From positions 1,674,001 through 1,738,000 of the forward strand of contig JAUPSS010000005.1 in assembly GCA_040285825.1 (NCBI GenBank): a stretch of DNA of 64,000 bases, written 5' to 3'. Position numbers and translations under genes: made by a program. The notes below the pieces were generated by a model that saw only the letters and a program-made list of their open reading frames with translations, was not told the DNA's origin and did no database searches. This stretch comes from Eukaryota sp. TZLM1-RC. Taxonomy: Eukaryota; Metamonada: BaSk clade. The first letter of the stretch is position 1, and each line of letters begins with the position of its first letter. Shown one piece after another: positions 31,866-41,845 of this stretch.

Positions 31866-32149
31866 TTTTCGGTAATAATATCAGGACATTTTCTAATGTT
31901 ATGACCAACCTTGCCACATTTGGAACAGGTATGTCTTCTTTTTTGCACTTTTTCAGGCGTAATATCAGGGGCATCACACAAAGGCAAAAAGTCTTTTTTA
32001 AAAATTTTCAAATTTTTTTGAGAAGAATTTCGAGCATAGCTTGAAGGGTGGGGAGAGTGGAGAAGTGAAGGGGATGAGTTTGATCTGATGGGTAGAATCT
32101 TTGCTTGGGCATTCCAATCAGTATCAGAGTCACTGTCAGTCACTGGCAT
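31862..32149 (-). CDS. LINE-A1 N-terminal zinc-knuckle frame
   Basis: 95 codons from a true ATG at 32149 (M-P-V-T-D-S-D-S-D). The C-terminus holds a retroviral-type CCHC knuckle, C-S-K-C-G-K-V-G-H-N-I-R-K-C, likely for RNA binding. The first third is acidic and Ser-rich, the middle basic. Confidence 0.8.
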   Translation of the reverse strand: MPVTDSDSDTDWNAQAKILPIRSNSSPSLLHSPHPSSYARNSSQKNLKIFKKDFLPLCDAPDITPEKVQKRRHTCSKCGKVGHNIRKCPDIITEK

Positions 32150-32236
32150 CGTTTTGGCAAAGACACAGTACGACTTTGACGCCGTGACAGAAAGTGAAAT
32201 ATGAGAGGGTTGACTAAGGGAGGGAGAAAAAAAAAA

Positions 32237-32251
32237 AAATTGAGGAAAAAT
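32237..32251. repeat. Target-site duplication, right copy
   Basis: Second copy of the 15-bp repeat bracketing LINE-A1; it directly follows an A-run that is the complement of the element's first bases. Confidence 0.85.
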
Positions 32252-32753
32252 GATAATAGGATTTTATTTCATTGTGCTTCAAATTTTTTTCAAAAATTGC
32301 AAAAGTAAAAATCGAATTACTTTAACTTTGTCCAATACATAGTTGGGAAATAAAGAGTTCTTAATGAGTCTCTTGTCATTATTTCATATCAATACGGAAC
32401 AAATATGAAATAATAAACTGAAATAATAGACTTTTCAGAGTCAAATAGAGTATGATAAGAACTCTTCAAAATTGTGTAAATTGAATTTAAATACACCGTT
32501 GGAAGAGCGTTTATGAAAAAATAAAATTATTTATTGTTTTTAATGTAAATTGACTAACAATTTTGGTAAATAAAACTACTTTAATATCATAATTTATTCA
32601 AAATACAATACAAAAGTTATAATACAAAAAGGGAAGAAAACACTTTTTTTAAAAAACACTCAATAAAAAAAGCTATTCAATATTAAACAAAATTGCTTTA
32701 AATCCAACCAAAAACAAAAAACTTTACTCTATTTACAAACAAAGATTCACACT
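32252..32753. other. Intergenic
   Basis: About 500 bp, AT-rich, carrying the 3' flank of the HYLS1-like gene. No other feature. Confidence 0.4.
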
Positions 32754-33341
32754 TCAACAATCCCCCTTATTCAAGGAACTCCTAACTGCCCATCGAAGTC
32801 CATCTCTACGCTTGGTTGTGGGAACGGTAAACTCAGATGGTGCTCTTGGATGAGACTTGATTCTGTAGTTGGGGGCACTGGTGGCAAGGACCGGTATCTT
32901 TGGTCGTTTTGGACGCTGGGATTTCCTTCTTAGGAATGGATCCTCAGACCACTTCTTCGCCATGGCATGGTACCTGGAAACTGGGTCTCGTTTAGGAGGG
33001 GTGAGTGTGGATGGCTTCTTTGGGTATAGTACAGACGTAGAACGAGCGGAAGGGGATTTAATTGATCTCGCAGACTTTGGACGGTGGGATGAGGTGCTAG
33101 ATCTTTCCGGTGGCCCCAAGCCTCGCAAGCGACGGATAGGTGATTTCCAATTGCCTGACTGGGTGAGAGGGGATGTAGAGTCGGGTTTGGTATAGTGATG
33201 ATCATCATATAGATGTTGTGAGAATGGAATGTCCTCCTCAGAATAATAGTCGTCTGATAAAGTTGCAGACTCGTGTTCTGCGCCATACCGCAGTTCAAGA
33301 CACTCTAAGAGCGTTTCAACAATGTCTTTCTGATTGGACAT
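32754..33341 (-). CDS. HYLS1-like centriole/ciliogenesis protein (195 aa)
   Basis: Start ATG 33341 (M-S-N-Q-K-D-I-V-E-T-L-L). The protein is acidic near residues 25-45 and basic and Ser/Pro-rich after that. Two blocks match HYLS1: D-P-V-S-R-Y-H-A-M-A-K-K-W at about 120-132 (HYLS1 box), and near the C-terminus V-P-T-T-K-R-R-D-G-L-R-W-A-V-R, equivalent to the conserved V-P-T-E-K-K-R-x-x-L-R-W of the family. HYLS1 sits on centrioles and is needed for cilium assembly in animals. The length is shorter than the vertebrate protein (about 300 aa). The frame extends upstream to a TTG only. Confidence 0.65.
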   Translation of the reverse strand: MSNQKDIVETLLECLELRYGAEHESATLSDDYYSEEDIPFSQHLYDDHHYTKPDSTSPLTQSGNWKSPIRRLRGLGPPERSSTSSHRPKSARSIKSPSARSTSVLYPKKPSTLTPPKRDPVSRYHAMAKKWSEDPFLRRKSQRPKRPKIPVLATSAPNYRIKSHPRAPSEFTVPTTKRRDGLRWAVRSSLNKGDC

Positions 33342-34254
33342 TTGGTGGGTCAGAACAAGCTGCAAAAAGACTGGCTATTTTATCAAGATATGTGTGTGCA
33401 GATATCTATAATGAAGAGACTGATTCAGGTATTATTCAAATTAGTATTCAAATTTGATCTTTTAAACTGGTAGTTCCACGCTGATATTCATGATCTGTCT
33501 AAACTTAAACAGCATGGCACTACACATAATACATGACATTGGGTCTCAAAGATCATTAGAATTTGAAGAAAAAAATGAAACCACTATCTAGTATCCTCAT
33601 TGTTTTTATAAAATGGCCGTTGAGTCAACAATAACCGATAGTCATAGAAGCAATTTATTTCTGCTTGGGCCATTTAGATTATTGTTGCTGGTTTCGCTTC
33701 ATCCTTGTGTGTATGCAAATTTTGCAGAATTGCTCGAAAGATAAACTTATTGTACACTTCGAGTAATTGACTAAATTGAATTTCAAATCGTAGAGAAATA
33801 TGTTTGCTGAAATTAAATCAGTAGTATCCAATTATTCTGAACTATACACATTGTGGGATTTTCGCTAAACAAAACATCCTTTTCATCAATCTTTTGCCAA
33901 TATCCTTCTTAGAACAACCGCATAAATCATACGAAAAAGTAATTGAAACATTATAAGAAACAATCATCACAATTAATGTATTACCAGTACCAGTTCTACC
34001 AAAAATACAACTACCCCAAGCTTTTAAATTATAAGAATTTGAATATACAACGCATTAAGCCAGTAATTTGGTGAATTACGATCCTTTGTGTTGACAAAAT
34101 TAATAAGTTGACAAATGTAATAGACTTCGAGTCATCTCTAAAATGGTCGAGGCTGGAGTAGGTTCTCGATTATCAGTTATTATTTATTTGTTGGTGGTTG
34201 CTGGTGCACCAAATTAACAATTTTTGATACAAACAAGAAAGCCTCAATGACAAA
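33342..34254. other. Intergenic
   Basis: No gene is supported. A plus-strand open stretch at 33218-33457 is antisense to the HYLS1-like gene and I do not accept it. Confidence 0.35.
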
Positions 34255-34510
34255 AAATGCTGATAGAGAAGGACGACTTGTCTTGATTGTTATGCCATTT
34301 TCTATAAATTGAAAGCTATCAATGACATGGAAATCTACGAAGGCTTTCTAATGTATTTCAAGCAAAACAACGATTTTTCTGATGTCACTCTAGAAAGTTG
34401 TACCATCAAAGTATGACCACTATTATGTTCTTGCAATAGCAAAGCTATGTTAAGTGAGCAAGCATATCAGTATGTGGTAGAAGAAATCTTGGCCCAATAA
34501 ATTGCGCCCT
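34255..34510 (+). mobile_element. LINE-B relic, strongly decayed
   Basis: Recognisable codons A-D-R-E-G-R-L-V-L-I-V-M-P-F-S-I-N (compare D-R-N-T-Q-L-V-F-I-A-F-P-F-S-I-N) and a 3' part G-R-R-N-L-G like E-E-I-L-V of other copies (34470-34500). It is full of indels. Confidence 0.6.
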
Positions 34511-34683
34511 ACCGGATGGGCTTCTATTTTGTTGAAAACAACAACAATTAGCTGGCAGGAAAAGTTCTTATGGTTGGATGAGTCTTCGTATCAACCTTCC
34601 ATAATTTTCTTCTGGTTTCTCCATTCGATGAAGTAAAAAACTAATTTTACTAAGTTAAGAAGTGAAATTTTTGAAACAATTGC

Positions 34684-35088
34684 TACAACTGCTGGATTTT
34701 AAAGCAAAAGAAAAACATAGAAAATATGATAAAGAAATTGAAGATGCAAATGTCGATAGAAATACACAGCTGGTTTTTATTGCTTTCCCATTTTCGATAA
34801 ATGGAAGATTATCAGTTGAAGCAGAAACTTTTTTGGATGACTTCCAAAAAATGGTGAAAGAAAAAACAATGAAAAGATTTGATATTTTTTTATGGCGTTC
34901 ACGGATTCAATTTGCCATTATTAATAGATTACCGCGGTTTTTCAATCGAATTAGAGAAGCTTTAGCTAGACAGCAAGCAAATCAAGATTGTGTAGAGGAA
35001 ATCTTGGTTTAATGATAGTCGTCCCATTAGTTATGATTTAATTTAATCAAGTGTGCAAATTCAATAAATACGTACATTACAACTGCTG
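34684..35088 (+). mobile_element. LINE-B 3'-end insertion with 11-bp target duplication
   Basis: TACAACTGCTG occurs at 34684-34694 and again at 35078-35088. Between them lies the last 383 bp of a LINE-B: D-F-K-A-K-E-K-H-R-K-Y onward, stop at 35010-35012, and a 3' UTR ending AATAAATACG. The C-terminal coding part is uninterrupted, so this copy is younger than most. Confidence 0.85.
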
Positions 35089-35285
35089 TTCTTAGTTGAA
35101 TTTTATTAATTTTTCATATTTATGTGACCTTTGTTAACTTGACGAAGAATATCCTGAAATTATCTTAGACTTGATACCTGTCATTTAGGGACATGTTGTC
35201 TCGTGAAAATCGAATGGCAAAGTCCATTAGTCTTAATGATCAAGTTCCATAAACTTTTTTCACACAATCTCAATTTCAATCATTG

Positions 35286-37441
35286 TCTGTGATTAGCTTT
35301 CCGATGGAGAATAAGATCAACAACAACCACTCAGAGTTGGTCTCACAGCTCCTTGCTTCTGTTGATTGCCCTATATGCAAGGATATTTTAAGATATCCCA
35401 TGAATTTAGATTGTGGGCACTGCTTCTGCTCCACCTGTTTGGATTATGTACGAAAACACTCCTCGGAGGAATCTTGTCCCCAATGCCGTGCAAGTGTTTC
35501 ACTCAAAAACGCAACCAAAGTATATGAATTAAATGAGGTCTGTCAGATTCTTCGTAAACACATAGGATTAGACCCCAGTAATGACAGTATCACCAGTCCC
35601 TACAAACCTCACACTGTTGTCAACCCAGAAAATTGGTTCAAACGCTCCGCAATTTCACATACTCTATCGTTAAAACTAGGCCAACCCTCCGAATTTGAGA
35701 TTGAGTCTTGCACACAGAAGTTTCTGGTAAGTCTAAAACTTCAATATGATAAACCAATGTGCACGATCACAGCCATGGACCAGACATTGAATAAGATGTT
35801 TGACTATAAACTTGTTTTCTTTGCTTATGGATCAAATAAGGAAGTTTCAGGTAGTTTCATTGACTCATTTGAACATGAGGTACCCATCCCAGATATCAGT
35901 AATATTGCAATCAACTCAGAAGTTAAGGCCAGCTTCTCTATTCACTCTTTTGATATGGAGGAAGGAATCTATCTCCTCTCCACATCCGACGAGGCTCAAC
36001 CCAACGCATTTCCCGGCAATAAAGCATCCATCTCAGTTGATGTTGAAATCTGTCCCCTCACTATTGGCGACGTCTACTATTCTCCTGTTTATACATATGA
36101 GGGGAGACGATGGCAAGTAGTGGCAGAAGTGGGGGAATCTTCATCTGAAAAAGACATGCTTTCTAGAGACAATGTTGTTTTGTCTATTCGATGCAATAAT
36201 GACCATTGTATTCCCACTATCTATGACACACACTTCACCTCTCCTATTGATTCAACAATGGTAGATTGGGGACATCTCTTTTCAGATGGAACATCAACTC
36301 TATCCAGTCGCAAACACATGTGTTCCATCAAAGAAGTTTATGAACTTGGGGGCAGTGAAGATTGCATAATGTTTCCATTCAATGTTAGCTTTTACACATT
36401 TGATTTATCCACAAAGTGCATTTCACAATCTTTCTCCAAGGTTCAACCTTTTCCATCTCCATGCTCTCCCACTTTTTCCATGGTATTTGACGAATCATGT
36501 AGACAATATTATGGGCATCGAGTTTATGGCGAAGTTTTTGATTTCTATGGTGAACGTCTTCAACTCTTTTGTCACTTGGGTAGAGATTTTCCTCTTGTTG
36601 GAGACTCCATTTATGATCATAGCTTGGAAGATTTCTGGTTTTCCACATTCATTAGAACCAACAACCCCAACGATAGAGGCCCTTTTGTCACTTATGAGAT
36701 GGCATTTTCGCTATCTCAAAGACCCAAGAACGACCCAGACAATGAAACCATCATTTTCGATAAATACACACCTTATGGATTCAGGTCTTCCTCTCCTAAT
36801 TGGGGATTTCCAAAGGCTATGAAGCTCAGTGATTTTGATGCTATGCTTCCTGACCATGAGTTAGTACTGAGGTGTTCCATCAACTCATTTGGCTCTTTCC
36901 CTGACCAAGAACCTCAAGCCATTGTTGGTCCAGATTACACCACTACCATTCACATTCCTGAATCCAAGTTTGGAAGGTATTTTTCCCCTCCTGTTCTTTT
37001 TGATGGTCACCCCGTTCAAGTATTAAGCAATGTGTCCATGGATGATGGTGACGTTAAGCTTGGTGTCTTTTTCAAGTATAATGGACCAACTTCTACCAGT
37101 GATTATAATTTGGACTTTAATTTGGTTAATCACAAAAATGCCGAAGATTCTGTAACTAAAAAGACCAGTTATAAGTTTCAATTAGGAAAGAGTTCTTGGG
37201 GATTTCCTTCATTGTATAAAGGAAATCTATTTGATTCTAATGTTGGGTTTGTTAAAAATGGTTTTATTTCAATTAGGGTGACCATTTCTTTGAGTTGATT
37301 GTTATAAATTTTTTATCAGTTTATAATGCTTTAAAATTACTTTTTTGTTATATTAACACAATGTTGGTTGGTTAACACAATCACAATCTAAAGTGTAAAG
37401 TATTATTTCGACAAGAATGAAGAATCTTCATTTTGATATCG
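35286..37441 (+). repeat. Left arm of a 2.15-kb inverted duplication
   Basis: The arm matches 41857-44007 on the opposite strand at about 98-99%. Its outer edge is 18 bp upstream of the ATG (CTGTGATTAGC), so almost no 5' flank is shared. The inner edge is the base before the LTR terminus TGTTGGC at 37442, after 143 bp of shared 3' flank. The spacer to the other arm is 4.4 kb of retroelement fragments. Confidence 0.9.
35304..37298 (+). CDS. RING-MATH protein, copy 1 (664 aa)
   Basis: The start is ATG 35304 (M-E-N-K-I-N-N-N). A C3HC4 RING lies at residues 22-66 (C-P-I-C ... C-G-H-C-F-C-S-T-C ... C-P-Q-C). The rest is made of beta-sandwich repeats, of which the last (about 555-660) is a good MATH/TRAF domain ending S-S-W-G-F-P-S-L...F-V-K-N-G-F-I-S-I-R-V. 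Similar, weaker units lie at about 120-240, 250-350 and 370-515, also with W-G-F-P. TRAF-type E3 ligases combine these domains, but this one lacks the TRAF zinc fingers. An inverted copy at 42000-43994 differs by only 8 residues by my count. Confidence 0.88.
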   Translation: MENKINNNHSELVSQLLASVDCPICKDILRYPMNLDCGHCFCSTCLDYVRKHSSEESCPQCRASVSLKNATKVYELNEVCQILRKHIGLDPSNDSITSPYKPHTVVNPENWFKRSAISHTLSLKLGQPSEFEIESCTQKFLVSLKLQYDKPMCTITAMDQTLNKMFDYKLVFFAYGSNKEVSGSFIDSFEHEVPIPDISNIAINSEVKASFSIHSFDMEEGIYLLSTSDEAQPNAFPGNKASISVDVEICPLTIGDVYYSPVYTYEGRRWQVVAEVGESSSEKDMLSRDNVVLSIRCNNDHCIPTIYDTHFTSPIDSTMVDWGHLFSDGTSTLSSRKHMCSIKEVYELGGSEDCIMFPFNVSFYTFDLSTKCISQSFSKVQPFPSPCSPTFSMVFDESCRQYYGHRVYGEVFDFYGERLQLFCHLGRDFPLVGDSIYDHSLEDFWFSTFIRTNNPNDRGPFVTYEMAFSLSQRPKNDPDNETIIFDKYTPYGFRSSSPNWGFPKAMKLSDFDAMLPDHELVLRCSINSFGSFPDQEPQAIVGPDYTTTIHIPESKFGRYFSPPVLFDGHPVQVLSNVSMDDGDVKLGVFFKYNGPTSTSDYNLDFNLVNHKNAEDSVTKKTSYKFQLGKSSWGFPSLYKGNLFDSNVGFVKNGFISIRVTISLS

Positions 37442-38290
37442 TGTTGGCACCTGTAAACTAAACTTGAATAGGGGCAAAATAGATAAACTTCATCTCATTT
37501 ACTTTATTCCAATTCTCCGACTTACGGCAACAATAATTATTGGTCCACATTAAGTCACAGGTATTTCTTATCCAACAGCATTAGCAAACAGCACTTCAGC
37601 AGTCAGCTTAAGTCAAACAAAGGTATCAGCATGTCAGACATCTCTCAGCGAGATTATCTTGACATCCCACATCTTTTCAATAACATGCAGCATAAAGATA
37701 GACAAGGATACGAGATGACGGACTCCCAGCTCCCACCTTTTCCTCCAACAAATTTTTTTTGGACGAAATCCTTTCTTCTGAAAAAAGTATCAAGGTCAGG
37801 GAAACATGAAAGGCCCCAGATCAACCCTCCCCTTTACACCAAAAAAGAGTTTAAGGGCTAACGAGAACGGACTGAACTCCCTTTCCTCTTCACAACATTT
37901 GATAATTCATTGATAAGTACAGGTACGGATGTAAATCCCACATCATTCGCGTCAACCCCTTTAGACAGGTATGATTAGTTACATGCTCTATTCAACAGCA
38001 TGGAAAGGGAAGAAGACGCTAATGCAGTTTTCTTCAGATTTCTAGAGCAGGATACGGAGGTTTACCTCGGGTCAACAGACTTCTGTCCATTCGAACAGTT
38101 CCCTTCTTTATGGAGCCAAAAATTAAAAATAAGTCGACCATATAAGAGGTAACGTTTAGAGACCCCATTTCCACCATCAATGTACTACAAAAGCAAGGAT
38201 ACGAATGTTGCTCCTTTAACATTATTTTGTAGGATAGCCAGTATTTCAACAACAGAAGACGCCACCTTCAGAGTTCTGAACTTTGTTTTT
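37442..38290 (+). mobile_element. LTR-element fragment: 5' LTR plus start of gag-like region
   Basis: The LTR is 37442-37532 (TGTTGGCACC...ACGGCAACA). It is followed by an internal region related to that of the complete element at 45369: the sequence after the LTR (ATTATTGG) and codons near 38060-38120 (F-E-Q-F-P-S-L-W) match 45451-45465 and 45895-45930. Short broken frames (37631-37861) are decayed gag-like coding. The right part of the element is missing. Confidence 0.75.
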
Positions 38291-38764
38291 GCTTGCAGTT
38301 TTTTTAGTGTAAAATAGACACTGTTTAATTATAAGCGAATTCAATATTCGATTCCACCATTGTTTCAATAAATGACATTAAATCGTCTACGGAAAAGGGA
38401 AGAAACAAATGGTCTTTATGAAAAAAATTCAAAACCAATGAACAAAGTAATCTAACACACAGATTTTGGAACAAGGCCCTTCTAGTTAGTGTGAACTACT
38501 CTATTCTACATCAATGTGAAGGAATCATAGTACATAGTTTGTCGATTTTTGAAGTGTAAAACCAATGTTTGGGTGAATTTAAACCAGCACAAAAATATTA
38601 TCAGTCAATAAAAAACATTAGAATTAATTTAGTTTTTAGTATTCTGTATATTTACAGTTTTTCTAGTAAAAACTATTTATTCTTTTCATTTTGAAACGCA
38701 CACGAAACAATTAAACAAAAACCAAGAAGTCAATATATTCATTACACACATCAACATATTCCAA
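38291..38764. other. Unassigned AT-rich stretch
   Basis: Lies between retroelement fragments; I could not match it to any family here. Confidence 0.35.
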
Positions 38765-39060
38765 TTTTTTCACTACGCGAATTTCATACTCTATACCTAA
38801 TTGCAGCAGTGCTTTGGTTATCATTTCTCGAATTCTTGTAGTATAATATACACCATTGTGTTGTGCCAGAAATGAAAGTTCATCTCTTTCCCTGCTCTTT
38901 CCCTTATTGAACCAACTGAAACCTTTGAAAAATTTAATACTAAATATTCCAATGTTGCCAAGCAGAGAAGCAGCAAATGAAACCAGCTAATACTTTACAT
39001 GCTCAACATTTCCAAATTGAGATAAAGGGTCGTTGTACTTTTAGATTTTGCTCTTTTCAG
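38765..39060 (-). mobile_element. LINE-A3-type 3' fragment, decayed
   Basis: Minus-strand codons P-L-S-Q-F-G-N-V-E-H-V-K-Y and G-N-I-G, then M-I-T-K-A-L-L-Q-L-G-I-E-Y-E match the C-terminal 100 residues of LINE-A3 (20620-20900), with stops. Confidence 0.7.
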
Positions 39061-39375
39061 CAAAGCAAAGTGAAATTTCATCTCTTTTGCAGAGAAATTT
39101 TTAGGTACCTTCATGGAAAATTGTTCCAATGATTTTTGGGAATTGCTGATTTCTTCAAAAGTTAATTTTTCATCATTTGCAACAAAGTATCTACCAAACT
39201 TTTTGAGAACTGCTCCTAAATAACAGAAGAAGAAAAATGATTATTTAGAAGCAGCATCACTGAACAATCGAAATAGCCATGGCCAACAATTGCAGTGATT
39301 TCTATTTACAATTATTTTTGTTTATTGTTTATATATTATTATGTTTATATTATTATTTATTGGTTTGTTTATTCA

Positions 39376-39484
39376 TTGTTTTACCAGACCTATTCAGTAA
39401 CACTCTTTTGAAATTCTCAAAAAAGTGCAACCCTGAAGGTCCAATATTGCCAAAAAGAGAAATTGCAAACGGCACAAACTGATA
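39376..39484 (-). mobile_element. LINE-A3-type internal fragment
   Basis: About 109 bp, over 90% identical by eye to 20667-20776 (Y-Q-F-V-P-F-A-I-S-L-F-G-N-I-G-P-S-G-L-H). Cut at both ends. Confidence 0.75.
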
Positions 39485-39540
39485 GTAAAAGATAGTGCTT
39501 CTTCGTGTCTTCTGTCGTCGTTTTCTCTTCTGTCGGATAT

Positions 39541-40242
39541 TCAACTAACAGCAATGCGAATTAGACTAGATCTAGCTCCTCCCCAATGCTTATCAAATAT
39601 GAAATGTAAATGTGAAGCCTATGCTTCCTTTGATCACATTGTTTCATGTTGTAAATCACTCAAAAATGATCAATTATCCACAATGCTCTCCGTGGTTACT
39701 TTTGTAATCTGTTGAAATGTACTGAACTGATCATGTCTGTTGAAAACTGTTTGATGAATTAAATTTCAGTTTGAGCCAAAAACAAAGTGACATTAAATGT
39801 GCATAAAATGATGAAACTAAGCCAATAGTTGACTGCACACTGTACCTCCATGGAAAATGAATTTCAATTCTGATATTCAACACTGATTCAAATTTGCAGA
39901 GCTTGTCAAGAAATCCAAATACGAAGCTCTTCAACGTGTCAATAGAGTCAAACGCAGAAACATCAAATTTGTCCCAATTGTGATCTCAATTTTGGGTACG
40001 ATTGGAAATTTTTGAATTGAAGTATTCGACTTTTCAGATGATTTAGGAAAACTTCTCCAAGAAAGAGGTTGTACATTTGATATTTTGATTTGGAAAAACA
40101 GAATTGTATTTTCGTTTTTGAAATCCCTTCCTCGTTATATTGACTCCATATTAAACAATATTACGGAGTTTAACAACAAGCGAATTGCTATTCAACTAAA
40201 TAATGAAGATCTCCGGTTATTCGGGGATTTTAGGAGGTGAAA
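39541..40242 (+). mobile_element. LINE-C relic (fourth sequence family, C-terminal part)
   Basis: It has the zinc motif C-K-C-E-A-Y-A-S-F-D-H-I-V-S-C (39605-39650). After a gap with frame changes, the C-terminal region V-P-I-V-I-S-I-L-G-T-I-G, then W-K-N-R-I-V-F-S-F-L-K-S-L-P-R-Y, ends at TGA 40240. The pattern is that of LINE-A and LINE-B but the sequence is clearly different. Confidence 0.65.
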
Positions 40243-40324
40243 GTATTAGTTACGGTGTTTTGGTTGAGTTTTAGAATGTTAGCGTTATAGAAAGAAATTT
40301 GTTAATTGACAGTGTTTTTCTAAC

Positions 40325-40546
40325 GATAAAGCCAATAAAACCATTGGAGACATCAATTCGTTCACTAAATGGAATACCCTTATGGACGTGGTAAAGAAGG
40401 GTGTAGAAGGTATCCTTCATGGTACTCTTTCTCAATTGTACCTTGGTGACAACAAAATTGGTCCTGAATGCGGCAGCGCACTAGTCCGTGCTCAGGAAAC
40501 AAATTCTACTTCTTTCAATATTGCATTTTGTGCTAAACTTCATTGA
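40325..40546 (+). pseudogene. Isolated LRR gene fragment
   Basis: 74 open codons with a typical ribonuclease-inhibitor LRR, L-S-Q-L-Y-L-G-D-N-K-I-G-P-E, ending at TGA. It has no ATG or further repeats and lies among retroelement pieces, so it is probably a fragment of a host LRR gene carried or left by rearrangement. It is not a piece of the LRR gene at 22718. Confidence 0.55.
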
Positions 40547-40672
40547 AAATTCAACCAAATTCACACTTGAATCTGGTATCTAATCGCCTTTCTTTCAAAA
40601 TTTGTTGTATAAACAGAAATGAACAAATATTCTTAAAAAACAACTTCTTTCCCCATACTTTAAATCAACAAA

Positions 40673-40840
40673 TGTTGCCTTAAGTCGGAGAATCTGAATT
40701 AAGTAAATGACATGAAGTGAATAAGATAAATTTGATTTATTTTGCCCTTCTTCCATTTAAGCCTAAATGCGCCAACACTGCTTCTTCCCTTTTTCAAAAT
40801 TAATTAACTTTAAACAACTACACTAACAGCTAGAACAGAA
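40673..40840 (-). mobile_element. LTR-element 3' end: polypurine tract and LTR
   Basis: On the minus strand, GAAAAAGGGAAGAAGCAG (polypurine tract) is followed by a TGTTGGCGC...AAGGCAACA LTR (40777 down to 40673, 105 bp). The same order and nearly the same tract precede the 3' LTR at 48075. About 60 bp of internal sequence remains, then LINE-A begins. Confidence 0.75.
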
Positions 40841-41845
40841 TTATGCTGCTTAGATTTTCGCAAATCTAAAAATATGTGTAAAGTTGTGTTCATTGGTGGA
40901 GGCTAATGTCGATAGAAATACACAGCTGGTTTTTATTGCTTTCCCATTTTCGATAAATGAAGATTATCAGTTGAAGCAGAAACTTTTTTGAATGACTTCC
41001 AAAAAATGGTGCAAGAAAAAACAATGAAAAGATTTGGTATATTTTTATGGCGTTCACGGATTCAATTTGCCATTATTAATAGATTACCACGGTTTTTCAA
41101 TCGAATAAGAGAAGCTTTAGCTAGACAGCAAGCAGATCTAGATTTTGTAAAGGAAATCTTGGTTCTATGATAGTCGTCCCATTAGTATTGAGTTAATTTA
41201 ATTAAGTGTGCAAATTTAATAAATACAAAAAATATTGGTGGAGGCAAAAATGTCATTTTTTAATTTTTGAAACGTTTTCCTGAAAACCAACATTGAACAG
41301 AACAATGTGTTAGTGATTATTTGGTGTCTTTGCAGAATGAAATTGAATGCCTCTCTCCTCACATCTTGTTCAAATGCTTTCCTGCCGATATATAAAAAAT
41401 TCCACCCAAAAGCTTGTTTCCTTAAGATTTGCGTACGCCAAATTGCATAATAAAATATTAAAAGTTTCTGATAATTTCCATTTTACTGTTCGTCTTAACT
41501 TGGATAAAAAAATCCCGTTTTTGTCAACTTTTTAATTGATCTTAAGAAAAGTAGCTCAAGTTGTCTCATTTTCTCAGATTCCAAATGTTTATGGTTTATT
41601 GTATAATGACCATCAATGGACAACTGCCTTCAGGATGAGGTGTTTTCTGTGGCCATGTAGTGTGCCAAATTTGATTTGTCGTTGTGGTCAGCTTATCAAT
41701 TTGAATCATCTTTTTAATTGGAAATTGAACTTTACATATCTTTCAGTTGTTCATGATGCTGTTAGAGACCAACTGCATGACATGTGCAAAAGTTACCATA
41801 TTGAAGCTTTTGTTGAACCACCCGTGCGTAGATTGTCTAGCCTAA
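40840..41845 (+). mobile_element. LINE-A3-type copy split by a LINE-B insertion
   Basis: Codons D-F-R-K-S-K-N-M-C-K-V-V-F-I-G-G-G end at 40903 and resume as I-G-G-G-K-N-V-I-F at 41234 after a 330-bp LINE-B insertion. The copy continues through the zinc motif C-R-C-G...H-L-F-N-W (the last Cys is lost) to R-R-L-S-S at 41840, where it stops at an LTR stub. Many stops; inactive. Confidence 0.8.
40904..41233 (+). mobile_element. LINE-B 3'-end insertion nested in LINE-A, 12-bp target duplication
   Basis: ATTGGTGGAGGC lies on both sides (40892-40903 and 41234-41245). The insertion starts in the N-V-D-R-N-T-Q codons and ends with AATAAATACAAAAAAT. It is mostly open, but one base is missing near 40960 relative to the other copies. 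Confidence 0.9.

Larger units (their letters stand above)
28828..32236 (-). mobile_element. LINE-A1, full-length RLE-type non-LTR retrotransposon
   Basis: A 3.4-kb element between perfect 15-bp direct repeats. From its 5' end (right side): a pyrimidine-rich 5' UTR of about 90 nt, a zinc-knuckle region, a second Cys motif region, the reverse transcriptase, then the zinc motif and restriction-like endonuclease region, and a 3' UTR ending TTGTTGAATAAAAAG. There is no APE-type endonuclease; the C-terminal C-x-C-x7-H-x3-C followed by R-G-D-x13-D-x-K matches the R2/CRE/NeSL style of element. It is inactive as read: three small indels break the C-terminal half compared with LINE-A2. Confidence 0.92.

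Noticed and set aside
32869-33195. 108-codon plus-strand frame
   Set aside because: Shadow of the basic, Ser/Pro-rich part of the HYLS1-like gene on the opposite strand.
33218-33457. Plus-strand open stretch with protein-like composition
   Set aside because: It is antisense to the start of the HYLS1-like gene, which has clear family motifs; nothing recognisable in the antisense product.
37631-37861. Small ATG-led frame after RING-MATH copy 1
   Set aside because: It lies in the internal region of the LTR-element fragment and corresponds to its decayed gag-like part, not to a host gene.
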